From the NCBI GenBank assembly GCA_028564675.1, contig JAOVVO010000266.1, positions 1 to 64,000 on the forward strand: DNA of 64,000 nucleotides, read 5' to 3'. Positions 49,201-61,756 of the stretch are shown here, in pieces. The position numbers and the translations under genes were made by a program. The stretch comes from Onchocerca lupi (Eukaryota; Nematoda; Chromadorea; Rhabditida; Onchocercidae). The first letter of the stretch is position 1; the number at the start of each line of letters is the position of its first letter. Below the pieces are notes generated by a model that worked only from the letters and a program-made list of their open reading frames with translations, was not told the DNA's origin and ran no database searches.

Positions 49201-52200
49201 AAATCCAAAATCCAAGGTATGTTTACAGTCTCAATTTCCCAAAGCGTTTTAAAAAGAAATTTATCTGGATCTTTAAAATAGTGGATTTTTAGGGTTACGA
49301 TCCAGTGCAACCGATAAAAGGTGTTGTAAGAACTGCTACTTTGGTACCTCTGGATACGAATCGTTTCGATCTGGATGTAATCCAGCGACTTCATCATGGT
49401 ACCACCGTCATTCATTGTGATCCAAATACAGGTCGCAGCACACTTTGCATGCTGAAATTGGATGCCAGTTGTGGCTTGTTGTCATGGCGTAAAATTGGTT
49501 ATTTGGGAACGAAAGAGGTAAAAGACAGAGTATTTTCTGATTTGGTGATTTTAATTAAGGCTCTTGAATAAGAAATTTCTTATTCAAAAAACTTCGCAAA
49601 GAGTTCCATGCACATCTGAAGAAATTTGCTCTAGATGTGCATGAAAAAAACGGATTTTTAGTCAGTGAATTCCGTGCACACAGCTAATGCATGGAATTTG
49701 TTGATTAAGAATTCGTGTTGATGGAAAGTGCAAGCCGAATTCCTCCTTATTTGTCGAAAATTTATGAAAATAGCTTGAATGCATTTTAGGATGCATCTAT
49801 CCCATCGATGGCACGAATGCAAAGCGCAAAACCACAAACTATGATACCAACGGAAAATCGGAATCCTCCTTCATCACCATGTTCACGACCAGCTGAAACT
49901 GCCTGTACTTCACTGGATTGTGGCTTTTTAAAGCTTAGCTATGTTAAATCTATCGAAAGTATTACTTCACACGACATCGATATTGAGGTTAGATTACTGT
50001 TAAAAGTCATCAGATTAAGATTCTTCCTTTTTATAAGCAACGTTTTTAAACCTATCCGTGGCTGACAATAAAATATCAGAAGAAGCAGACGCTAAATTTG
50101 AGAATATAAACAAAAGATTTGCTGATTAATTTCTATTATTTCTGGATATTCCTTATGTCCGGTATGATTTACGTAAATACATTTTTCGTTTTAAAAGACT
50201 CTTTCAGAGCATTCATCGACGCCACAGCACTGAAGATATGCCTGTGCAGATGTATTGTTGGACAATAAATTTTGGTTGTTATTTGTCTGATAATGAATTC
50301 CTATACTTTATCGCACCAGAGAAAAGCGCTCAGTGCTGGATCACTGGACTGACGACTGTATGCACGTAATTTAAATTAAGTGTGACTCTGTAAAATGTTT
50401 GAATTTCAATGAATTAAGGGAATTATTAAGTGATGAACTTCATACTTATCCAACAGAGCTTGAGAAACATGCACTTTTCATGTTCTTGTTTCGAACTGGA
50501 CTAGACTGAGAGCTTAACAATTTGCTCCAAATACAAATAAGAAAGTTTATAAAGAAGTACTCCAAAATTTACCTCTCAACCTTTTGATAACTAGTCTTTT
50601 CCAGATTATAAACTATTTACTAGAGCAACAGAAATGCGCAGATCGACGAGTTCTATGGCTTAGAAAATTATATTTACAACTGTCTACTAATTACCGACAG
50701 GACAGCATGATTGATGAAAGCGTGATATCTAGTCCCCAGCTTTATAAAGCTCTTCAAGCTTTTGGTGGACGAGTGGAAGGTTGGACGAGTTTAGGTATCA
50801 CTAGATGAAGCATCTTAAATTTTGCATACATATTTTACATAAATTACATGTATACTTTTGACAATTTATTGGTATTTCTGAAGATGCTGCAAGTACCTTG
50901 TTTCTTGTCAGGTTTGCAAAATATCGTTTCAAAATCACTTCGTGCAGAAATGGTTCGTTCTACAGAAGTTACGGCGACAAAAAGTTTCAAACAAATGGCA
51001 AATGCTGTTACTCGACGAATGAAATTCGTAAGCCGTAGTGCCACTCAGTCGCAAAGTCCACAATCATTTGCATCTTTGAAGGTGCTTTGAATACGCAAAT
51101 CTTGAAATACCAGTAATTTCTGAATGTTTTGAACTTTGAAATACCTCGCACTTCATGTTAAGATTCCAAGATAATTAGGAAAGAGGAAGAGAAAAAGGAG
51201 GAGTGTTGATATAATTATTACTTCAAAATACATTTCGTCAAAGAAATGTTATATTTTAGTTAGAAGGTCACAATACACTTTTATGACTGCAATAGTCCTG
51301 TTTTTCTCGAAATTTCTAAAAGCTCTGATTTTCAGACACGATACTTCTCAGCCCGAAATCGCATAAATGGCCGACAATGCACAATATCAGATCCAAGCAT
51401 ACCAAAGGAAATATTGGGATCACGGGAGAGTTCTTTATCGACGGATATTGCTAGTCTCTCCTCCTGGTACAAATCCAGAAGACTATCAGCAAGAGCTTTA
51501 AGCACTTTGTGGTCTGGGAAAATAAAAAAGTGAGCCGTGATTGTAATATGTGAGTTAGCCTCCAAAATATCTAGGAATGAATTTTAGAATATTAAAAGTT
51601 CTTTATATTGTGGGCAAATCTCATCATTATTTAAGGACTTCCTTTTTATACATGTGCTATTAAAAATTGATTAGTTATTTCTTTTATTTATTTTTTCATT
51701 TTTTAATTGTTATTTTTTAATACTATGAATAATTGTTATTCTTTTAATGCCATAAATATCAAAAAAAAAAAAAAAAAAAAAAAATAGATTTCTAGATCAC
51801 TGCTACTTCCTTTTTAATAGAACGAAAAATTCCGAAGATGCAAGTCCAAGCTCAATTGTGTCCGAGGACTTTTCGATGTCTTCGAAATCGTATGAAGGGG
51901 AATATTTGGAGAAACCCGTAACATTATTCGAATTTATTGAATTATACAAATTATTTAGTGCAAACATGCGAACAGATCTCAAGTAAGTTCATTCATGGAA
52001 GATATGTCTTGCAAGACTTGAATTTTTTTGAAAATATATCAACAATAATGATTATGCTGGTGTTTTTCTAGAAATATTTTCAACGATTTCCTTGTAATGT
52101 GCGGATGTGGCAATGCAAGTTCAATCAAACATGAAAGAAATCAAAAGTTTTCACAAATGGAATCATCGCTTTCGGATATTGAGTTTATTCCAAATGGTTT

Positions 52201-55200
52201 GTAGTCCAGAGTATATATCTGGATAAGATGAGGAAGATGATGAAATTTACACAGAAACTTATATTTTGACAGTATACATATATAGTGATTTTGCCTATCC
52301 GCATCTTTTATCTGTCCGAGCAAAACTGCTTAATAACATTTTAAGCGCCTATTTGCAGATATCCTTACGAGGAATACTTCCACAATAACTCAGCATATCA
52401 GTGAAAAGCAGAAGAAAATATACCATACACTAGTTCTTGATAGTTTAAATAGGTATTTCCTCTTTTTTTTCCAAGAAGAGAATTCCTTGTAATTAATTAT
52501 TGCCTTTTTGAAAATATGAAAGATGCAAGTGATAAGAGACATTCTTCGTTATGTAGCTATTATAGCACCATTCCAAAAATGTATTGCTTGAATCCTCTAC
52601 TAAAATTTTGTGAAAGCAATTGAGAGAGAAAGTCAAGGAAATATTTAATTAATGCCTAAATATCTAGAAATCGATCGACTGCTCTATCTTTATGCTTTGC
52701 AATATAAGCGTAAAAAGCACTGACAGTTTTTTCGTAATTAAGGGGACTTGTTGATAGAGTTTGAACTTTCGGAAAAGTTTCGTAGAGAATACACTATTTC
52801 AGTACGGGCCGAACGGATTCATCAGGATGTTCATTTCTAACTCCCGCAATGCTAAAACAATTTATTGAAATGCATCAAATGGAAATTGTGGATGACGATT
52901 ATGCTGTTAAGATAATACAGGTTTTATATTAAGTGCAACGAATGATTATACGAAATTATATCATATAATGTATAACTTTCGATTAGAAACTTTCATTGCT
53001 TTCAGGAACACGAACCCGATCCAGTTTATCGAAGTAAACAGCAACTTTCATTTGAAGGATTTGTGCGTTATATGACGGATTCAACGAATTATGCATTTGT
53101 GCCTGAAGTAATCAAACCCGATCAAGATACTCTTCATTATCCATTAAACTACTACTATATTTGCTCAAGTCACAATACTTATCTCACAGGTCATCAGCTG
53201 AAGGGTGAATCATCCAGTGAAATGTATCGCCAGGTTAGATTTCCATGTACATCATTATTAATGCTATTATTGCCCATGAAGCTATTGCTATATTTGTTCA
53301 AGTTACGAGTAACAATAACTCTAAAAAAATTTTTGAGGATATATCTCTTCTGTGAAACCCGGATGAACACTCTCCATTGTTTCAACCAAAATTTTTTGTT
53401 AGATTTCAAAGTAATGGCTTATGAACAATCGATGCTGCACGAAAAATTGCTTATTGCTATTCTTTATTTAGATGAATTGAAGATTCTAGATAAATTTTGC
53501 TTAAAATTATAGGTGCTATTAACAGGATGTCGCTGCGTTGAATTGGATTGCTGGGATGGTGAAAATGGCTTGCCTCAAATATTCCATGGTCATACTTTGA
53601 CATCCAAAATTGGTTTTCGTGAAGTACTCAGTGTTATCAATAAAAGTGCCTTTGTTACCAGCAATTTACCTGTTATTTTATCAATCGAAAATCATTGCTC
53701 ACTTCAGCAACAAGCAAGAATGGCTCAGATGTTTAAAGTTTGATTTTTTTTTTTTGAATCAGAGTTGGTTTCTAAGTTTGATTCAAAAAATTCATCTCCT
53801 TTGGTTAATATTTCATTTAAAGCAATGCTCATGTTCATTTCAGAATTACCTCGGAGAAAAGCTTGTTGCATATTTTTTGTTCGAAGCTGACTATAGTAAT
53901 TTTCCGCGACTTCCATCGCCGTGGCAATTACAGAATAAAATTTTAATTAAAAACAAAAAAATGATCGCAGAACCAAATGCTGGGCCACGAATGGATAAAT
54001 ATTATATTAAAAATGAAGGCGATGCGGTTATGGAGCAGATAGAGTATGTTTATTTAATAAAACAACTTATTTATCCTTACAGTCCTGTTTGAATGAAACT
54101 ACTTTTTAATGAAATAGTGGATGCATAAAATTTGCAGTGGTTTCTATGGGACAGATGAAGATGATTTTGAAGAATTTTATGATAATCTGGATGATGAAGA
54201 AGCAGGTTAGTTACATCTTCCTACTAATTCTGTATACATATTGAAACTTTTTAAATCATGTAATTTAAAGAAAAATGTTTTGGCATTATGCAGATTCGGA
54301 AAGCTTGAGAATAGCGAATCGGTTATCAAGGGGTACGCCATATGAATCGTCCAGTGAAGCTGAAGAGGAGCAGAAATACGCTCCATCCAGATTAACATAT
54401 GCGGTTTGTTTAATCTTCCTAAATTTTTGGGCAGTCAGATGTTTCGAAAGCATCAAGTTATAATAGCGCATAAATCATATCATTTGATTCGTACATGACT
54501 TGTTTATGATATCTTTTGTCCAATTCCAGACAAGTGCAGCATTTGACTTAAGAATAAATGATAAGCCATTGTCTTTAGTGCGAAAAGAGTGTTGCAGAGA
54601 TCCATTAAGAAGATACCAGGAGCTCCAGTTGCACGTGAATTATCAGATCTAGTGAATTATATGCAGGCCGCGAAGTTTAAGGTAAAGTTGACCTTAAAGT
54701 TGTAAAGTTATTTGATGATAGCCACTTGAACTTCTCTCAATATGCGTTCAGCTCTAATCTTCAGTCCAGCAAAAATTTTCACTGCTGTAGAGTGATAATG
54801 GTTTAAACAGGTGGTAACTGCTAGTCGAGATTTTCATAGACCATATATATCCCTCGAATGTCATTTAACGATGAGGAAATTTTTCCAGGGTTTTCCTAGA
54901 ATGGTCGATTTTGCTCATCGATGGGAAGAATCAACCAAATCTTCACTACTGGAAACGATTCGACCAGTTCCTAATTCACTGCCAATAGCAACTCCATCAC
55001 GACGATTGCGGAATGCTGCATTACTCAATGAAGAAAATAAATTGAAATCTGGAGAAGAAACTCGATTTTTTCCCAATCCATCTTTAAAGCCTAATAGCAA
55101 TGCATCATGCTATCAGGTTACATCACTTAATGAATCATCCGCACGGAAACTTTCAAGGTGATTGTTGTAACTTAAAAATCTAAAATTCATACAGTTGATT

Positions 55201-58200
55201 AATTCAGATATAAAGTTGCAATTATTAATAGAATTTGTAAAATTGTAGTTTCAAGGAAATGGATTTGCTGGGTATTTCAGGAAACATCCACTGGAATTTA
55301 TCGATTATTCACGCAACCAAATTGTTAGGACGTATCCTGGTGGTATGCGCATTGATTCTTCCAACTTCAATCCAGTTCAGTATTGGGCATTTGGTTTGCA
55401 AATGGTTTCTTTGAATTTTCAAACTACTGACACAGCAATGGCCATAAATGCAGCAATGTTCGAACAAACTGGTAATTGTGGATATACTTTGAAGCCGAGG
55501 ATTTTATGGGATAGTTCCCATCCATACTACAACCGTTTCAATCCTCTTTGCAAAGATACTACTTCAATATCCGCGCTGCTTTATACTGTTACGGTAAATT
55601 CTTGCTCGTTCAATCAGTCATTATTGTTTTTGAAATCTTGATAAATCAATGACTGAATAATACACAAAGAGAAATAAAAGTTGTCACTGATCGGACGCAT
55701 ATGTGATTCTTCGGATTTTTCGTGAAAACAGCCAGGTTTGTCTTTAAATCCCACAGAGAATGTCTGATTCAATGAGCAATGGACCTTAATTGAACAAAAT
55801 CTTCTCTCATAGAAGGTAGTTTAGAAAAGAGTTTAAATTATAGATGAAACAGGCATATAAATGTAAATGAATGAAAAATTCACGATTAATTGGAAGTAAT
55901 TAAAGCCAGTCGATATTTGAAACAACAATTGTCAAAACTTAGTCATTTTGATTTTTTTGAAAAGGAGACGAGTTTTGAGGTCAAGATTTATCCCTCCTCC
56001 ATGAATTTATTCATCTCTCCCGTAACAATAAACAGTTTCATAGCTAATTATGTAAACATGGTTATACAAAAAAAATACACAATTTTTTCATTTTTTCATG
56101 TAGTCGTTTTCTGTGCTAATATCTGAACTTTAGTTTTTGAGTCAGAAACTCCCCTTATTTAGGTAATATCAGGACAGCATGTTTGTCCAAACCAACATAG
56201 TGCCTCAACTTATGTTGAGGTGGAAATCATCGGAATACCAGCAGACTCAGCCAAAGAAAAGAGTAAAACAGTAAGCCGAAATTCGGTGAACCCAATTTGG
56301 AATCACACCTCAACATTTCGGATCGCTTTTGTTTATCTTGCTTTCCTCCGCATTTCTATTTGCGATAGCACAAATGGCAGGTATCTTTTTTCTCCATATA
56401 AGCCTTTTCTTGTCAAATTAATAGAAAAAGATAGGAATTACTTTCCTTCATATGTATACTTTATTAGATGTATGGCACAACGAGTAGTTCCTATACGTTG
56501 TATTCGGGCAGGATATCGTCATCTCCCGTTACGGACACCGGCAAATGTACCGATGGATCAGGGAACTGTATTTTTGTATTCACATTTTGAACAAGAAGAA
56601 CATGTCAATTTGCATGACGAAGATAGTATTGTCAACTGTAATATTGATCAGCAGTTGCATCCTCAGACATTTAATATCAGTTCGGTGAGACTTTGCAGGA
56701 TAAGTATCGAATTTCTCTTGCAAACATACGATAGCCATTTTAAGAATAAAGTCATTCATTTAAGACAAGAAAGACAAAGACGGTTCCCATTCTCAAACGA
56801 CAGATTTTCGTACTGCGAATATCGGGCTTATATAATGACGATACACCGGTTATTGTACACGCTGAATCATTTAGTACAGTGAGGAATGTCGTACAAATGG
56901 TATGATGCTAATCAGGTTTATTTGTGCTCAGCCGAGTCCTATTTTGATTTGGCTGAGTTAAATCTAAACACTCATTTAGGATGACTGATTCCAGTATAAT
57001 ACTTCACACCAACTTTTTATAGGCACTGACAAATGCGGGAAAAAATGCGGACGCTGCAGAGGAATATGTTTTGATTGAAGTAAGCGACAACAAAATGCTG
57101 AGTAGGAATGATGAACAGCAACACATACATTGCGGGCATCGTATTTTACCATCCAAAGTGCCGATCATGGATTGCGTTGCATGCTGGAATGGTTCCATGC
57201 GACATTTCATCATCAGGAAAAAAGAAACGGCAAGTTTATGCTTCACGACAGGGTTGCACGTGAAATTTTATGAAATTCACTTATATATTTTAAATTCTGG
57301 TGTGACCTAGTGAACTTCCAATCGATTTGGTAGACAAATGACTTTTCGATATTTGTTCCAGGACCCTAGTAGTCGAGCTTGGATTAGTTCCATAATCAAA
57401 GGTAATGCAGGAACACCATCGTCATCGTCAACAATTCAGTCACTATCTTGCGCTCCATCTCCATCAGAGAGGAAAGCAAATAATCGTTCCTCAGGACAAC
57501 TTCCTGTGTTGCAAAGAATGAAGTCTTTGGATCCTGACATTTTTAGCGAAAAGAAGATTATAACTGGTAATATCTTTTGTAGTTTTGCAAGTCATTAAGG
57601 AAAAATTGAGATCTGAAAAAAAATATTCTTCTTTTTTGAACAATTTTTTAGTCTTCGGGTGGTTAGCCTTTTGAAATCAAAAAAAACTTCAATTTGAAGG
57701 CATTTATTCCATTTTTAGTTTTTATAATTATATCTTCATAGATTGGCGTCCACTTACGCGTACAATGAGTGAAACTTTTCTGGTATGTATTCATAACGTT
57801 AGCAGAAATCAACCGTACGTTATTTTTCGAGCGAGTATTAACAGCACGGCCAATGATATCATCAAAGAAGTACCTCGTAATTTGCATTAAAAATAATAAA
57901 AACAAGAAAGAGAAAGTTCCCATGAAAATCAGGTTGAACTGTCCGTAGTGTGGTGTAAGCTTGAAGGATTCGAGGTTTCGACACACGAGAATACATACTG
58001 CAGGATGCTTTGGGATGCGACGAAATACTTCTTATCATGAATTTTTCTCGTTCTGTTGCCTCACTAAAGTTTGCAATTCCTAGTTTTTGTTTGGTTTAGA
58101 TGATGATATTCATTAATCTCAACCATCTATGCATCTATGCAGAATCATAAATAACATAGAAACATTAAACACAGAAAAGAGAAAACAGGAAATGCATCTC

Positions 58201-59146
58201 TTCTCAGCAAAAAAAAAGGGCCAAGCTTTCCTTATCACAACATTTTCATAAACATTTTTGTGAAGAAGACAAAATGAGAAGCGAAGATAGCTCGGTAGGA
58301 AATAAGTTAAGACTAGGATAGCTAACTAGTTTGGTGGATATAATAGGTTTCCATTCATGAGAGTTCTGGTAATTTGTAGAAAAGTGTTTTTTACACTTAT
58401 CAAAAAGATTGGCAAAGCTTACAGTACAGTTTAAAACAAAATTTAAAACAAATCGAATGTATTGTTGGAGCATTCATTGGTTTAATATTAGACGTACGGT
58501 ATGTTTGGGATAGGCATACCACTCTACTACTATGTATATTAATCGAAAATCTTGCAAATACACTTACAATTTTGCCAACCTTTTTTGAATTCTTCTTAAG
58601 GTTTTCCTAAAATCGCAACAAACGAATGTCACTGAATCCGAATACGTGCTGATCGAAGAAACAATGAAAGAAAAAAGTTCAGCTCTAATTAGATCGCTGG
58701 AGACAAGCATTCCTGGGAATAATATTTCATTCGGAGAGATAAATGTTGAAGGTTAACGGATCTCTTATGCTAAAAGCTTATAGAAAGAATATGCTAATAT
58801 ATAAATGGTTGAAAAAAAAAATCTTCTATTCTGTTTTTGTTGTAACTTATTCTTGTTAAAACGGTATAGTTTCGAAATTTGAAAAGATTTTGACAAATGT
58901 AAGCTAAACATACAATGATTGTTTGCAGTAGCAGGACGTTCTGACTGTAAAAGAGTTTCTTTGCGAGTGTTGGCATCGAATGAAATTGTCTGGAGAGCGC
59001 AGAGTGCATGGGAAACATCTGGACGTTTTATCCTGGAGAGCCGGCAACATACTGTTCATTCTACTAAAGAAAAAGTGAAAAATTTGTTGCAAGCACTCGA
59101 GAATGCGCATTTGAGTGCTGGTTCATCACCGTCCGTTAAGTTTTAA
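46291..59146 (+). CDS. plc-1: Phospholipase C-epsilon (RasGEF-PLC-RA), 5' end missing
   Basis: 32 exons give about 1,838 codons, close to C. elegans PLC-1 (about 1,900 aa). Order: RasGEF/CDC25 (about 40-310), PH-like region, EF-like helices (to about 850), PLC X box (about 895-1067), acidic linker ([14 protein letters not shown]), Y box (about 1127-1370), C2 (about 1375-1510), RA1 (about 1520-1640), RA2 (about 1710-1838). Catalytic features are intact: [20 protein letters not shown] and SIENH. It hydrolyses PIP2 to IP3 and diacylglycerol under Ras/Rap/Rho control. In C. elegans plc-1 acts in ovulation and epidermal morphogenesis. The first exon enters in phase 1 with no in-frame Met, so at least one upstream exon is missing. 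The 3' end is complete. Confidence 0.93.
49564..49696. repeat. Cluster of palindromes in a plc-1 intron
   Basis: Between exons 7 and 8 there is a 24-bp perfect palindrome at 49564-49587 (TTGAATAAGAAA plus its complement). An 11-bp inverted repeat follows (CATGCACATCT 49607-49617 with 49633-49643), and a 9-bp one (TTCCATGCA 49604-49612 with 49688-49696). Together they resemble a decayed palindromic element. Confidence 0.7.
51761..51784 (+). repeat. Poly(A) run in a plc-1 intron
   Basis: Uninterrupted A run of about 24 between exons 12 and 13, before the AATAG acceptor at 51820. No polyadenylation signal context or target-site duplication was seen. Confidence 0.85.
53006..59146 (+). other. plc-1: plc-1 exons 17-32: PLC X/Y, C2 and RA domains
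   Basis: Exons: 53006-53233, 53513-53737, 53844-54043, 54138-54205, 54294-54403, 54598-54681, 54811-55157, 55281-55593, 56163-56380, 56468-56684, 56765-56899, 57023-57229, 57362-57566, 57742-57782, 58601-58751, 58929-59146. Exon 22 (54598) has a poor pyrimidine tract but is the only acceptor that keeps phase. The exon 28 donor at 57230 is GC (GCAAGT). RA2 carries ESEYVLIEE; the protein ends SPSVKF. Confidence 0.83.
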
Positions 59147-61756
59147 GAAGTTACTGATTTGAAGAATTTTGTTTATCATAACAATTTTGCTCAATTTCTA
59201 TGTTTTTCTTCCAACTGATCATAATTATTCTCTGATCTACTTGTTATATAACGGTGTTTCCATTGAAGCTTTATTTAAATAAAATTTCGACTTCATCCAG
59301 TGAAAGGAATAATCATTTCTAGAAAGGAGCAGTCGATATACATCTCAGAAAACCGTTCAAATATAATAATCTTTGCTATCGGCAATAAGTAATTTAGAAA
59401 TTTTGAACTCCTTTTGCGTCATTGCTATGGAAAGATCGTTAATCTTTATTGCAAGTAGAAACGATCTGCCGATACATATTTTTCTCATGTTGCGTAAACT
59501 GTGGTATCATTTAAGGATGCTTTTTAATTGGTATTAACAATTCTTTTATTGTATGTCTTTATGATTGTTTTAAAAATGAAAAATTATTTTCTTATTCTAC
59601 AAAATAAAAAATCTTTGTGATTATCCTGGAGCATCTATTTCCAGTCTGAATTCCTAGACGTTGCTTTTAAATTCGTGTGGTTGTTTTCCTTAATAACATC
59701 ATCATACATCAACCTTGTTCTCATTCTCTTTCCGTGATCTCATAATCATGTTCTGATCGAAAACTTGAGGACTTTTTCTATGACATTACAAAGATTGAAA
59801 GAACAAATATGCAGAAGTTTAATATGGATAGTTGATAATATTTTTCAAGTTATACTCTGGACATCAATATTCGAATTTTTTTGGTGCAATTATCACGCAG
59901 TACCCATTTTTTAAATTCCAAATAACAATAATATTTCTCTGTTTTCCTTTTCCATCTATTTTTTCTTGCAGTAAATTATAATTCATATAGACCGGGAAGT
60001 TCTACAAACTGCCAAATTTCTCTTTATCTCCAGGTTTTTTTTTTCGCATGACACTTATTAATAATTAGGATAAAAGATTGGAATTATTTTTAATAGGAAC
60101 CCTTGAAGAAGCTATATTCTTATGTAGCTTTCTATATTGTTATATAGAAACATAGAGGGCCTGAGGACTATTTACTTCCTGTATTTGACTAAAATGACAA
60201 AGTTAAAAGTTTTGAAGCATTTTTTACAAGGACTGCATATGCATTAGCACAAGTCATATACTGAAAATATTTGCGCAAGTTACGTGTTAGTAGGAAATGT
60301 TACCTTAAGAAATCTGAATTTTCGCCATCCCACTTGTTCCACTTTCCGTGGTTTTCCTACCCTTCAAATTTCCTGCTTATGTTTATCCTATTATTCCCCA
60401 TTATTACTAATGTATTTCCTCCAATTCTATACCACGTCCTGATTACCACTTATATTTATATCATCGCGCTCAAAATCAGTATTATTTGTGACGAAGAACA
60501 AAATCTATGCTGTGCAATTCCTTCTTCGCGATGAATTTGAAAGTGCAATAGAGAATCAAAGTTTAATAGTCGAAATCAAAACTTTGTTCGCATCCAGACA
60601 TTTTACTATATTCTCATATAGCACAATTACTCTAGCGCTTTAACATAATCCAAGTTTGCAAATCACAATCACAGTTATGCTCATACCAAAAAGTTTTTTT
60701 CCTACAGTTGAGTATGTTGGTTTGTGCTGTACGGTTTTCAGAAATTTTCTTCTGAATAAAATTCATGATAATTTTCCCTCTATTAATCCCACATATCTCT
60801 ACTGACTTTTGCTATATCCAAGGCATTAACTGGATAGGAAGACAGAACAAATATTTTATAAGAATTAAGATAAAAATTAATACAATGAGCAACGAAGAAT
60901 TTCTATCAAGTTATACAAGTGTTACTAGATCAAAAATAATAATGATGACAGTTTATCCTGTATAAATACGCAATATCAATAGTTTTAATTTTTAAAAAAT
61001 CGTGATCAATTCATAAGATATAGCACGTAATGCATTCATCTACGGGGTAGTGTTGACAAAGAGAGTGTTAATCATCGATATCTTCGTATCACATTACAAT
61101 ATTGGAGTTTCCAAAGTATACTCTCTTGAAAAAAGTTTCCTGAAGAATATAACAAGATGATACTTCTTCCTATCGAGATAAAATTCTGCATACTCCTTTT
61201 ATAAAAATATATTTTGCATGTACTATATGAAGGACAAGAAACATGGAACAGCATTCAAGAAAAGCGGAACATGACACAAATCTTCGAAAGACAAAAGGCG
61301 AAAAATAACGAACTGGGAAATCCAGAAAGAACAAAAGCAAAATATCTCCAGACCTGAGGGATACAAGATGGTTTCAAATTTTTGCAACTGCTTTGCTTGA
61401 TCATGCAGCAATAGCTTTACAGTTTCTCAAATTTAACAATTTTCGAGAGCTGCAGTGATAGATAGCAAATAAAGAATAAGTAGACAGAAGCCTTTACCAT
61501 TTATTACTTATGGAAAATGAAAGCAGAATTTTCTTCAACGGAAAGACTATTCAAATATTTGATTGCTTAAATTTGACAACTTCTTTCCAAACAGTAGTAA
61601 AATTAGTACTGAAATATTTTTTTCAGAAGAAAAATCATCGCATTTTTATTCAAAAGAGGTATATCTTCTTGAAGAATTCAAAAGGCGGAAATAGAAAGAT
61701 ATTTGAAATGGAATAAATTTTAGGACGATAATATGATACACGCATTTTGCTAAATT
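59147..61756. other. Convergent intergenic region between plc-1 and the right-edge gene
   Basis: About 2.6 kb. Open frames are short and unsupported by splice sites or families. It should hold the 3' UTRs of plc-1 (plus) and of the right-edge gene (minus). I see no RNA gene or repeat of note. Confidence 0.55.
59278..59283 (+). terminator. plc-1: Polyadenylation signal of plc-1 (AATAAA)
   Basis: The canonical AATAAA lies 132 nt after the plc-1 stop codon, a usual distance for nematode 3' UTRs. Confidence 0.55.

Larger units (their letters stand above)
46291..52920 (+). other. plc-1: plc-1 exons 1-16 of this model: RasGEF, PH-like, EF region
   Basis: Exons: 46291-46469, 47009-47146, 47563-47668, 48293-48396, 48724-48921, 49019-49216, 49293-49517, 49790-49987, 50208-50357, 50605-50794, 50912-51081, 51336-51529, 51821-51982, 52072-52196, 52359-52452, 52803-52920. 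RasGEF hallmarks include [40 protein letters not shown] and [11 protein letters not shown]. Exon 1 has an earlier acceptor (46290) and an internal TTTCAG at 46344; the earlier one gives a continuous frame. Confidence 0.85.

Noticed and set aside
51761..51784. Poly(A) run as a retroposon tail
   Set aside because: No retroposed sequence upstream and no flanking target-site duplication; ordinary intronic homopolymer.
53610..54092. 160-codon frame in the plc-1 X-box region
   Set aside because: Only its part at 53844-54043 is the true frame; the rest is intron and off-frame sequence.
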